A DNA stretch of 64,000 nt from NCBI GenBank assembly GCA_022984795.1, contig JALIHJ010000027.1, forward strand, positions 212,033-276,032, in the 5' to 3' direction. Source of the DNA: Fabrea salina (taxonomy: Eukaryota > Ciliophora > Heterotrichea > Heterotrichida > Fabreidae). Position 1 is the stretch's first letter, and each line of letters begins with the position of its first letter. The notes under the pieces are model-generated. The model worked only from the letters and a program-made list of their open reading frames with translations, searched no databases and was not told the origin of the DNA. The position numbers and the translations under genes are program-made. This document shows positions 33,683-42,641 of the stretch, in pieces.

Positions 33683-36600
33683 TTAAATTGAGGTTAAGTA
33701 AGCTACAAGTTCTTTAAGGTCCTGGATTATTCCTTCAGTGATCAACTGCTTAGAAATTTCTTCTTCTTCAATGATTTCTTCGCCTTCGTCTTCTGGTTTT
33801 TCGCTTTCATAAAAGTTGACGTACTTTTTCTTAGCAGAGAAGTAAACACTCAGCCAAAACACTCCAGTATTCCCGGGGTGCATTGTTGAAGGAACTATAA
33901 CGTACTTCCCAGGAAGCAAGTCGTGCCTCAAGTGGAGTTCTCTGTGGAGCTTAAGCACTGATAGTTTCACAATGCGGCTTTGGTCGAAGGACTCTAGTTT
34001 TTCTTCTTCAGGACTCAGTTTCATGATCGAGAAGCAAGCTGTGTTTATTTGGTCTTCAAAAGGAAAACAAGCGTCCTTAAAGTACCTGCCGTCTTGTTGC
34101 GTCAATGAAATAAACACCTCTGACTTAGACCTCAGCTCTACTACGTACTGAGGGTTCTTCGCCCAGCGTTCAGCGTGTGCTTTGTTGGGGGAAGTAGGAA
34201 CTCCTCCTGAGTTTTCAGCAGTCCACTCACCCTTAAACCGCTTGCCCCACCACTCTTCCGGAAAGTCTATGCTCAACATTAGGTTGTCAAATATGTTCCG
34301 CCAGTCCTTGAAACTCATCAAAAACGTTCCATCGTTGGGGTTGTTTGGGTCGAACTTTTCGTCTTCGCCTAGTCTGTCCACATACCGCATTACTTGGGTT
34401 ATGTTTTCCTGGAGCTTTTTGTGGCCATCACTCCACTTGCCTTTCCACTCGCAGTCTCCCCAAGGGTTCCTGATTCTTAGCAGTCGGTGTTTGTTTTTCT
34501 TAGCGTTGGGATTGGGAACGTCTATAACGTCTATGATCCCGTAAGCGTGTTTTGCAAGGAGTCCAGTGACTTCTCCTTCCTTTATTACTTGACTTTCAGT
34601 GCCTTCTCCGTCTATAGAGCACCCCATAAGTGTTCCTTCAGTTTTGAGTTTCTTGAGTCTTTCCCAGAGTTGATCGTTCTTGGCTTTTTGCTCTTCAACT
34701 GGAACTTCCAAAAGCCCTCCTTTTCCTCTGAGTTTTATCTTCTCTGCAACGTGGCCTGTTAAGTCAACTAGTCCGTCGTCAATAAGTCCTCCGTTCAAGG
34801 CTTCGTAGCAACTGTGCAGCTTGGCATAGGCTTTTTCAATCAAAGGCACCCACAACTCTTCTTCGTTTTTGCACTTGCCAAACACGTACTGGGGTTTCCG
34901 GCCTTCAGCCACAAAAACAGGAAGTCTTTGGTCAACTATGACCCACCTAGGAGCGCAGTCTTTGAAGAACTTCAAGACGTACAAACCTTTTCTGGCAAAC
35001 GAGTGGAAGATCGGAGGGTAAACTCCTAAAGATATAGAACTTGCTGTTTCAAGGTCCACTTGTGCAGGTGAATCTAGTTGGTGAATTCCACCTCTGATAA
35101 GTTCGTCTCTGATTGCCAAAACACTCAAAGCTCCTATAAACCAACAGTCTCCAAGCGACCCCTGAACCACGTCGTTGCTTGAAATGTTTTCGTCAAAAAA
35201 GCAAACGTTGTCCATCCACTCAGAAGGAGCTTTCCAAGCTAGTTCTTCAGGTGGCGGAAAGTTGCTTGAGGGAGGTTTTCCGTTCCAGTAGAGGCAGTAA
35301 GCTCCTTTTTCTGGTTGTTCAGGTCCAAAGTCGGGGTCTTTGAAAACCTCCACTCCTTCAAGTAACTCAACGCACCTTTTGAGGGCAGCTATCTCTGAGT
35401 TAAGTATAGTGGTGCACTTCCGTTTAGGGTCCAGGTAGTCCTTTTGGGGTTCTATAATGTAGTTTTTGATTTCAACTATAGGGTTTAGGTTGTTCAAAGA
35501 AGTTTGCTTGACAAAACTTTCAGATAAACTGTTAAGGGACTTGTCTGTCTCAAAACCTTCAAATTCGTAGTCAAACAAGAACTCAATAAACTCGTAGTAG
35601 TTTACATAGCCTGTGTTATCAGTGTCAGCTTTTTCAATTAGTAGGTCTCTTTGGACCTTACTGAGTCCTAGACGCAAGCGTTCTAGAGCTAAGTTAAACT
35701 CAGTTTCGTTAAGAACGCCTGTGTCTTCTTCGTCAAGTCTCTTAAAAGTCTGTTCTAAAGAAGTGAAACTTTCTAGGTTGTCTCTAAGGTACTTCTTTAA
35801 CTTGTGAATTGCTAAGTCTAAAGAGTCTTCTTTGAAGTCAGAAGCCAAAAAGTTCATTCCTTTGACTTCAGTTGGCATTCGTTTTCTTTGTTTAGTAGAA
35901 GTCCTTTGTATTCTTTTAGGTTTGGTTTGTTTAAACGAAGACAAGAACTTAACGAACTCTTCATAGTCCACTTGGCCGTCGTTGTTGATGTCAGCTTCTT
36001 TTATGATTGCGAGTTTTTGGCTTTCTTTTAAGTTTAAAGGCAATGCATCTAGGCAGTTAATGAACTCTTCAGTAGTTATGATTCCGTCTGAATCTAAGTC
36101 TACCTCTCCAAAGATTTCCCTTGGGTTCACTTCTCCTCCTTGGCTTCTTTCTTGAATGTACTCTTGGAACTTAGTCAAAGCGTCCTTAAGCCCTTCGTAA
36201 CTTAAGTTAGAAGAGCGCTTTATCTCAGTTATTTTCATGGTACTAGGCAAGGCTTGACTTCGGTAACTCTCAAGCACTGCTAAGAAGTGGTAGAACCAAA
36301 TCCTGCCTTTTGAGTTGATGTCTATTGACTCGTAGAGCAGAGTGCTTTCTTTGTTCGTGAGGTCAGGGTTGCAGTTTATGAACTCACGCAAGTTCACCAC
36401 TGAGTTTAGTTCTGCTTGTTGTCTAAGGTAGTAGTCGCATATGCCAGTTTTCAACTCGTCTAGTTTGTTAGCTAGTTTTTTGAAGGTGTTGTAGTTGGTG
36501 TTTTCTATGTTCGAAAAAGGAAGAGTTTGCATTTCAAACTGAATGCTTCCGTTGTAAGCACACGACCTAAACAAGTCTATTCTAGTAAACAACTCAAACG

Positions 36601-39600
36601 CAAAAACTGCTCCTAAGTTCCTAATGTCCACAAGCTTAAACAAGTCTTTAGCTTTACCAGAGTCAAGTTCAAGTTTATTTTGCACAAGTGCTAAGAAGGC
36701 ATTAAAGTCAAGTAACTGGTGAATTTGAACTTCTTTGAAGAAGTCTGTAGTTCTGACCCTTTCTGGTATTTTCAAAGCTACCTGAGTTAGTTGCTCTCCC
36801 CAACTAATAGGTTTAGTTTTGACTTGCGGAGTTAAGTGCAGCTGGCAGTAACTCTCCAAACAAGACAAGTAGTCGTAGAAGTTCACATACTCGTAGTCCA
36901 AACAAAGACCTTCCCAAAGTTCTTTTGCTTCAAACACTGAAAACTCGTTAGTTAGTTGCCTGCAAAACTCTTCTTTGGTAAAGCGTTTTGTAGGAGTTAC
37001 TCCTTCGCTTAGGTAGTAGTCGTAGGGACTCTTCTTCATAGAGTCCAATTGCTTTGCCTGGTAAAGTAAGTTGTCTCTGAGTTGTTTGCTGCATCTGGGG
37101 TTTTGATTTAAAGGAAACTCTTTTAAGTCGCCCTTGAAACTGTGGGCTAAGTTGATTAGGGTGCACACTGTGTATGCGTAAACCCCGCCTCTTTGGTTTT
37201 CTAAAAACTCATAAAGGTCGGTTTGGTCTTTTTTAGAAAGAGTAGTTAGTAACTCTGAAAAGTCCTTTTCTGAAAGAACTGTGTTCAGTTGGGAATACCC
37301 TCTGCTTTGAACCCAGTCAGTAGTGTTTTTAACAACTGGGACGTTTGCACACAAGGACTCCAAAGCTCTTTTGGGCAAGGACATCAAATTGCTTGGAAAG
37401 GACCTGTAGGAGTCCAACACAGTAAGCAAGTGGTAAAGCCTTAAGTACTGGTTTTGGTTTAGCAAGAGCGAACTAATGTAAGGCTCTAAAGCAGGTTGAG
37501 GAATATCACAGAACCTTTCTAGAGTTTGACTAACCTCAAGTGGAGTCAAAGGGTCTGACAAAGAAACTTCAAGTTTAGAAAAGTGCACAGTAAAACCAGA
37601 GGCTAGTTTTTGGAAGAAAGACTTTGTTTTGGAGTCAATAATGCTTGAGTTGGAAAAAGGCAACTCAGGCAAGCTGTGAGTAACCGCTGAGTCTTGGTAA
37701 GTGCTTAAAACCATGTCAAAAAATGTGAAGAACTGGTAAACAGGCATAGAAGTCTTCTTTTCTGAGTACAAGTAGTAGTGGATTAAAGAACTGTGTTCTT
37801 TAGGAAGACTGAGTGCTTTACTAAGAGTTTCTGTGAACTCTGCTTTGGTTATGAAGTCACTCGGCTCAACTGAGTACTGCTTAAAGTAGTCACAAGCTTC
37901 TTGCTTAATTTCCAAACACTCAAGTACACAGTGCATAAGTTGTTCAATGCATATAATAAATACAGGCATGCTTGAGTGGAGCACACAAGCTAAGTGGTAG
38001 TAAAAGTTATTGTCTCCAAAAGCTTTTTTCAGTTCGTAGATTTCGTCAATTAAAAAGTCGTCTCCAAGGGAGTCCCAGTCTATGGGAGAAGTCATCAAGG
38101 GTAGTTGCTGGTACAAAGGCTGCTCTTTGTTGAGTTGGTCAACCATTGAATTGATAAGTCGCACAGTGGCCTTAGAGGTACTGGGGTTGTGTGCAGAGGG
38201 AAGGTTTGTTTTGTGCCTACAAGAATCTAAAACTGCTATAAAAGAAAACCCGTAAAACAGCCCTTTGCCGTGGCTATCCAAAGTCTTGAACATTTCAGTT
38301 ACTTCAGAACTGCTGAACTCGAACCTGCGACACAGCTTTGAGAACTTTTCGTGGTTGTAAAGTTCATTAGCTTTGACTCCGATGGTTTGGGCGTACTGGT
38401 GAGTTAAAGAGCTTTCAGGACATTTTGTTAAGAACTTGTGGAAGCTAGACTGTTCTTTTTCCTCAAAAGAAATTGGACTGATTCTTCCGAAGCTGTCTAA
38501 GATCCTTGAAGAGCTTTTTCTAAAGGACTCTTCTTTGACTTTGCTGCCGAATTCTTCCAAGGCCTGCTTCGAGTAACTAGAAGACTTGGCTTCTTGGAGT
38601 TTTTGTAAAAAGTCTTTGAGTTGCACTGTGCCTTTGTTGTTAGGGTCCAGAGCTTTGATTATCTCGTCAAGGTTAGAAAGAACAGGGAAGCACCGCTTAA
38701 ATGCTGACTTGAGTTCAATGGTAGTGGCTTTTTCGTCTTGGTCAAGGTCAGCTGCTATGAAGATTGTGTGCGGAGTGGTATGGAGCTTTTCTATAGCTTC
38801 AGTTAAGGTTTGCAGCCAGTAGACCTGTTCAAGAGTTAGCTTTTCTTTCGCACCGAACAAAGAGTTAAGGTCTTCTTTAGTAATTGTGGAGTACTCAAAT
38901 AGCTCCAAAACTCTTTCTAGGAGTTTCTGGCTGATTTTAGGAATGAGTTTTACTAAAGCTGTTTTGAAGTCTGAAACTTGCACACTTCCAGAGTTGAGTT
39001 TATCAGCAAACCTAAAAACGTTCATGGGTTCTAGGCCGTAGTCTTTTAAAAGCATTTGGAAGTCTAGTATGGTTTTGGTTCTTTGGGTCCTAGGGGACTC
39101 AGGCATCTCTTGCAGGTCAGACTTGCCAGAGTTGTAAGACTCAATTACAGAAGCCAAGTTCTTAAGCGAGACCTCTCCTGTTTGGTCTACGTCTAAATGA
39201 CTAAACACTCTGAGGGCTTGTTGGGGACTCAGTTCAAAAACTCTGGAAGCCTCTGTCTGGAACAGGTCTTTGTCCATTTGATGGGGTAGTTTGTGTTCAT
39301 CCAAAAACTCAGTTACTGAGAGACCTTGCATCTTCTGAGCTATTTTGTTTAGGAGTTGCTGGACACTGAGTTTCGAAGGGTCTGAGTACAAGCAAAGGGT
39401 GTTTTTGACTTCAGTAAGGGATATCATACTGTTTTTGTCCATGTCACTTAGTTCCACAATGCTCATTATATCAGAAGTTTCTAGGTGAGGAAACCACTTT
39501 CTGATTTCTCTAGAAAAGGTTGAAATAGTTACTTTGCCACTTTTAGGAACTTCTATCATTTCAAAGGCTTCAGCAACTCCGGTTCCGTGGCTTTCCATTT

Positions 39601-40597
39601 TTTCAACTAACACTTTAACTGAGTTTTCAGGGGCCAAAAGGTTCTTTTTGGTTTGTTTAGGAGTTGCTAGCATAGAGTCTATTTTGTAAGCACGAAGTCC
39701 TTTGTTCATCTGCTTCAAAAACTCGTCCTTGCTCAAGGTTCCGCTAGAGTCCACTACAAGCAAGCACAGCAGAGCGTGGACTTCTTTTTGCTGGAAGCCT
39801 ACGTTTAGTCCGTTCAAAAACTTTTCTAGTTCTTTAGAAGTGATTTGGTCGTCGCCGTCAGTGTCGCACAAGTTAAAGATTTCTTCAGGTTGGATTTCTC
39901 TGTGCTGCATGAGTTTGGCAAACTTCACCAAGACGCTTTGTTCGTAAGTCCTTGCAGACTGGTTGTGGTGCTCTGCTGAAACTCTGTAAGCTGCTAAAGC
40001 GTTGTAAAAGTCGTGTTTTTCGATTTTTCCTGAGCAGTCTTCGTCTAGTATCAGGAGAAGTCTTGATTTCTGGGCTTGAGTAAGTTCTATTTTGAGAGCG
40101 TTTAAAAACTGGATGAAGTCGTCACAGCTCACGAAGTCGTCACTGTCAGAGTCAGCAGCTCGGAAACACTGCTCGAGTGTTAAGTTGCGTTTTTTAACAG
40201 CTGAGTGCACTTGGCGCATAATCATGTCGTCAGTAGCTTGGACTTTGCTTAGTCCCCGAGTTTTATTGACGTACTCGATTATCAAGTCATAGTAACGCTG
40301 TCTTTGTCTGAACCCTCGCCAGACTGACTGGATTTTGGTAGCTGCGAAGCGCCACTTCTTAAGGTCTTTAAAAGAGTTTTTGGAGTTCTGGGGTTTCCTT
40401 GTGAGTTTTTGGCGGGACTCAGTTTCGCGAAGTTGGGTTTCGAGTTCGTGGATGCGCCTTAAAGAATCGTTGAGCATCTTTTTGGAGGGGTCACTGTTGA
40501 ACTGGAACTTGAGTTTTTCGAGTTCGTTGGAGAGTTGGTTGCACTTTTGACGGTACATTTCTTTTTCTTTAAGAGCGTTTTGAGTTTCGCTTTCCAT
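33683..40597 (-). CDS. Giant IQ/EF-hand/calpain fusion protein
   Basis: This protein of 2304 residues has, in order: a coiled coil (1-65), an IQ calmodulin-binding motif (AATKIQSVWRGFRQRQRYY, about 86-104), a long series of EF-hands, and a C-terminal calpain domain. Clear calcium loops include DSDSDDFVSCDD, DEDCSGKIEKHD, DTDGDDQITSKE, DVDQTGEVSLKN, DLDSDGIITTEE, DINNDGQVDYEE and DTDNTGYVNYYE; I count about 12-14 including degenerate ones. The calpain part has QGSLGDCWFIGAL (Cys1818), KHAYGI (His2017) and RIRNPWGD (Asn2044), a complete Cys-His-Asn triad, followed by a C2-like beta-sandwich. Calcium-regulated proteolysis is inferred. The EF-hand array lies before, not after, the protease as in classical calpains. 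Confidence 0.92.
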   Translation of the reverse strand: MESETQNALKEKEMYRQKCNQLSNELEKLKFQFNSDPSKKMLNDSLRRIHELETQLRETESRQKLTRKPQNSKNSFKDLKKWRFAATKIQSVWRGFRQRQRYYDLIIEYVNKTRGLSKVQATDDMIMRQVHSAVKKRNLTLEQCFRAADSDSDDFVSCDDFIQFLNALKIELTQAQKSRLLLILDEDCSGKIEKHDFYNALAAYRVSAEHHNQSARTYEQSVLVKFAKLMQHREIQPEEIFNLCDTDGDDQITSKELEKFLNGLNVGFQQKEVHALLCLLVVDSSGTLSKDEFLKQMNKGLRAYKIDSMLATPKQTKKNLLAPENSVKVLVEKMESHGTGVAEAFEMIEVPKSGKVTISTFSREIRKWFPHLETSDIMSIVELSDMDKNSMISLTEVKNTLCLYSDPSKLSVQQLLNKIAQKMQGLSVTEFLDEHKLPHQMDKDLFQTEASRVFELSPQQALRVFSHLDVDQTGEVSLKNLASVIESYNSGKSDLQEMPESPRTQRTKTILDFQMLLKDYGLEPMNVFRFADKLNSGSVQVSDFKTALVKLIPKISQKLLERVLELFEYSTITKEDLNSLFGAKEKLTLEQVYWLQTLTEAIEKLHTTPHTIFIAADLDQDEKATTIELKSAFKRCFPVLSNLDEIIKALDPNNKGTVQLKDFLQKLQEAKSSSYSKQALEEFGSKVKEESFRKSSSRILDSFGRISPISFEEKEQSSFHKFLTKCPESSLTHQYAQTIGVKANELYNHEKFSKLCRRFEFSSSEVTEMFKTLDSHGKGLFYGFSFIAVLDSCRHKTNLPSAHNPSTSKATVRLINSMVDQLNKEQPLYQQLPLMTSPIDWDSLGDDFLIDEIYELKKAFGDNNFYYHLACVLHSSMPVFIICIEQLMHCVLECLEIKQEACDYFKQYSVEPSDFITKAEFTETLSKALSLPKEHSSLIHYYLYSEKKTSMPVYQFFTFFDMVLSTYQDSAVTHSLPELPFSNSSIIDSKTKSFFQKLASGFTVHFSKLEVSLSDPLTPLEVSQTLERFCDIPQPALEPYISSLLLNQNQYLRLYHLLTVLDSYRSFPSNLMSLPKRALESLCANVPVVKNTTDWVQSRGYSQLNTVLSEKDFSELLTTLSKKDQTDLYEFLENQRGGVYAYTVCTLINLAHSFKGDLKEFPLNQNPRCSKQLRDNLLYQAKQLDSMKKSPYDYYLSEGVTPTKRFTKEEFCRQLTNEFSVFEAKELWEGLCLDYEYVNFYDYLSCLESYCQLHLTPQVKTKPISWGEQLTQVALKIPERVRTTDFFKEVQIHQLLDFNAFLALVQNKLELDSGKAKDLFKLVDIRNLGAVFAFELFTRIDLFRSCAYNGSIQFEMQTLPFSNIENTNYNTFKKLANKLDELKTGICDYYLRQQAELNSVVNLREFINCNPDLTNKESTLLYESIDINSKGRIWFYHFLAVLESYRSQALPSTMKITEIKRSSNLSYEGLKDALTKFQEYIQERSQGGEVNPREIFGEVDLDSDGIITTEEFINCLDALPLNLKESQKLAIIKEADINNDGQVDYEEFVKFLSSFKQTKPKRIQRTSTKQRKRMPTEVKGMNFLASDFKEDSLDLAIHKLKKYLRDNLESFTSLEQTFKRLDEEDTGVLNETEFNLALERLRLGLSKVQRDLLIEKADTDNTGYVNYYEFIEFLFDYEFEGFETDKSLNSLSESFVKQTSLNNLNPIVEIKNYIIEPQKDYLDPKRKCTTILNSEIAALKRCVELLEGVEVFKDPDFGPEQPEKGAYCLYWNGKPPSSNFPPPEELAWKAPSEWMDNVCFFDENISSNDVVQGSLGDCWFIGALSVLAIRDELIRGGIHQLDSPAQVDLETASSISLGVYPPIFHSFARKGLYVLKFFKDCAPRWVIVDQRLPVFVAEGRKPQYVFGKCKNEEELWVPLIEKAYAKLHSCYEALNGGLIDDGLVDLTGHVAEKIKLRGKGGLLEVPVEEQKAKNDQLWERLKKLKTEGTLMGCSIDGEGTESQVIKEGEVTGLLAKHAYGIIDVIDVPNPNAKKNKHRLLRIRNPWGDCEWKGKWSDGHKKLQENITQVMRYVDRLGEDEKFDPNNPNDGTFLMSFKDWRNIFDNLMLSIDFPEEWWGKRFKGEWTAENSGGVPTSPNKAHAERWAKNPQYVVELRSKSEVFISLTQQDGRYFKDACFPFEDQINTACFSIMKLSPEEEKLESFDQSRIVKLSVLKLHRELHLRHDLLPGKYVIVPSTMHPGNTGVFWLSVYFSAKKKYVNFYESEKPEDEGEEIIEEEEISKQLITEGIIQDLKELVAYLTSI

Positions 40598-40629
40598 CTT
40601 TTATTAGGCGATATAGATAATAATACAAG
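40598..40629. promoter_or_regulatory. 32-bp divergent promoter
   Basis: This is the only spacer between the start codons of the calpain fusion gene (minus) and the dynamin gene (plus). It is AT-rich with GATATAGATAATAATA before the plus-strand start. Confidence 0.4.
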
Positions 40630-42627
40630 ATGGAAGAGCTTATTCCTCTAATAAATAGAATCCAAGAAGTCCTTAACAAAGCCAACATTCCTAACATGAT
40701 ATCCCTTCCCCAGATCGTAGTTGTGGGCTCTCAGAGTTCAGGCAAAAGCAGTGTTTTGGAAAGCTTAGTGGGCAAGGACTGCTTGCCTCGAGGAGCTAGG
40801 TTAGTTACACGGTGTCCTTTGCGTCTCCAGTTAGTGCACACTGACACTTATGAAGACTACGGCGTGTTTTCCCACATTCCCGAATGTAAGTTCTACGACT
40901 TTAAGGACATCCGCGAAGAAATCAAGCGCTACACTAATGAAATCTGCGGAGAAGGGTCAACTATTTCTGACAAGCAAATAGAACTCAAAGTGTATTCATC
41001 GAAAGTAGTGGACATCACCCTAATAGATTTGCCAGGGATGGTCAAAATAGCTGTGGAAGGGAACCCTGGGGACATAGAGCACAAAATAAGAAGAATGGTG
41101 TTTTCTTACATAGAAAAGCCAAACGCCCTCATACTTGCAATCTCGCCTGCAAACTTGGACCTAGCTAACTCAGACGCCCTCAATGTAGCCAAAGCTGTAG
41201 ACCCAGAAGGCGAAAGAACTATTGGAGTTATCACCAAACTAGACTTACTAGGCCCAGGTGAAGACGCCATGGACACACTCAACGGGAGTCTTTACCCCTT
41301 GAAGTTGGGGTATATAGGTGTGGTTTGCAGAAGCCAACAAGAAATAGTTAGCCAAGTGCCTATGCAAGAGTCCCTGAAAAAAGAAGAGCTTTTTTTCAGC
41401 AACCACCCTGTTTACTCAAGGATTTCTAGCAGAATGGGAGTAGGTTTCTTGGCAAAGAGGCTTAACTACTTACTAGTGAACCACATCAAAAACACCCTTC
41501 CAAGTTTAAAAACAAGCATAGACACCCACTTGGCTTCTGTGGAAAAAGAACTCAAGAGTTACGGAGAAGACTTTGAAACCAAAGAAGAAAAGTTTTCTTA
41601 CTTACTTGAAGTTATCCACAAAGTAAGCAATGCTTTCAACGACTTCATTGACGGAAACAACTACCAAGGAGTTGTGGAGGAACTCCAAGGAGGAGCTAGA
41701 ATCAACTATAACTTCCAAAACACCTTTAAACAAGCACTCCAAAGCATCGACCCCTTTTGTGATTTGTCAGGCCAAGACATCCGAACTGCTATCATGAACG
41801 CTACCGGGCCCCGGGGGGCTTTGTTTATTCCGGAAACAGCTTTTGAAATACTAGTTAAGCGGCAAATTGAAAAACTTCGTTTCCCCTCAACTAAGTGTGC
41901 TTCAGACATATACTCAGAACTTAAACAGTTAGTTCACAAAATACACTTGCCTGAACTCCAAAGGTTCTACAACTTAAAAGAGGCTGTTGAAGAAGTCTTT
42001 GGCAGAGTGCTTCGAAGCTGCTTAGAACCTACCAACACCATGATAAACGAACTAGTGAACGTAGAGCTCAGCTACATAAACACGCACCATCCTGACTTTA
42101 TAGGAGGCAGCAATGCTTTAATAGCTGCTCAAGCACAAATAGAAGACAGAGCTTACTACATAAAAGCCCCTGTAAAAGAAAAAGCCCCAGAAAAACCAAC
42201 TGGAATGCTAGGTTTCTTTGCTAAGTCCAAAAGCAAAGACTTGCCAAGTCAGTTCGAAGACTTCGAGTCCAACGGAGTGGAATTTCCAGTTACTCCTGTA
42301 ACCATGAAAGCTTCTGAGAACCCCTCAGAAAGGGAACTACTAGAAACAGAACTTATAAGGATCCTTATAGAGAACTACTTCCAAATAGTTAAAAAGAACG
42401 TTGGAGACTACGTGCCCAAAGCCATTATGTCTTTTCTAGTAAAGAAGTCACAAGAAGTAATTAGGAGCCAACTCGTAGCTAACTTGTACTCAGAAGAAAA
42501 ACTAGTTTGGTTGTTTGAAGAGTCAGGCAAAATCGCTAAGAAAAGAGAAAAGTGCAAAAAAGTCAGAAAAGGCTTACTCAAAGCCAGAGAAGTCCTTGAA
42601 GAACTGAGAAGTTTTAAACTAGAATAA
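40630..42627 (+). CDS. Dynamin-related GTPase
   Basis: This is a 665-residue protein. GTPase motifs: G1 GSQSSGKS (33-40), G2 with Thr in GARLVTRCPLRLQL, G3 DLPG (LIDLPGMVK), G4 TKLD (VITKLDLLG). The middle domain/stalk follows, with the family's IRTAIMNATGPRGALF segment. A variable insert (PVKEKAPEKPTGMLGFF...) stands where classical dynamins have PH. A C-terminal GTPase effector domain is present (LLETELIRILIENYFQIVKKNVGDYVPKAIM). There is no PH or proline-rich domain, so it fits the Drp1/Vps1 class working in mitochondrial or peroxisomal division or endocytosis. Ciliates carry several such genes; which role applies is not deducible. Confidence 0.95.
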   Translation: MEELIPLINRIQEVLNKANIPNMISLPQIVVVGSQSSGKSSVLESLVGKDCLPRGARLVTRCPLRLQLVHTDTYEDYGVFSHIPECKFYDFKDIREEIKRYTNEICGEGSTISDKQIELKVYSSKVVDITLIDLPGMVKIAVEGNPGDIEHKIRRMVFSYIEKPNALILAISPANLDLANSDALNVAKAVDPEGERTIGVITKLDLLGPGEDAMDTLNGSLYPLKLGYIGVVCRSQQEIVSQVPMQESLKKEELFFSNHPVYSRISSRMGVGFLAKRLNYLLVNHIKNTLPSLKTSIDTHLASVEKELKSYGEDFETKEEKFSYLLEVIHKVSNAFNDFIDGNNYQGVVEELQGGARINYNFQNTFKQALQSIDPFCDLSGQDIRTAIMNATGPRGALFIPETAFEILVKRQIEKLRFPSTKCASDIYSELKQLVHKIHLPELQRFYNLKEAVEEVFGRVLRSCLEPTNTMINELVNVELSYINTHHPDFIGGSNALIAAQAQIEDRAYYIKAPVKEKAPEKPTGMLGFFAKSKSKDLPSQFEDFESNGVEFPVTPVTMKASENPSERELLETELIRILIENYFQIVKKNVGDYVPKAIMSFLVKKSQEVIRSQLVANLYSEEKLVWLFEESGKIAKKREKCKKVRKGLLKAREVLEELRSFKLE

Positions 42628-42641
42628 ACTCTATATTAAAT

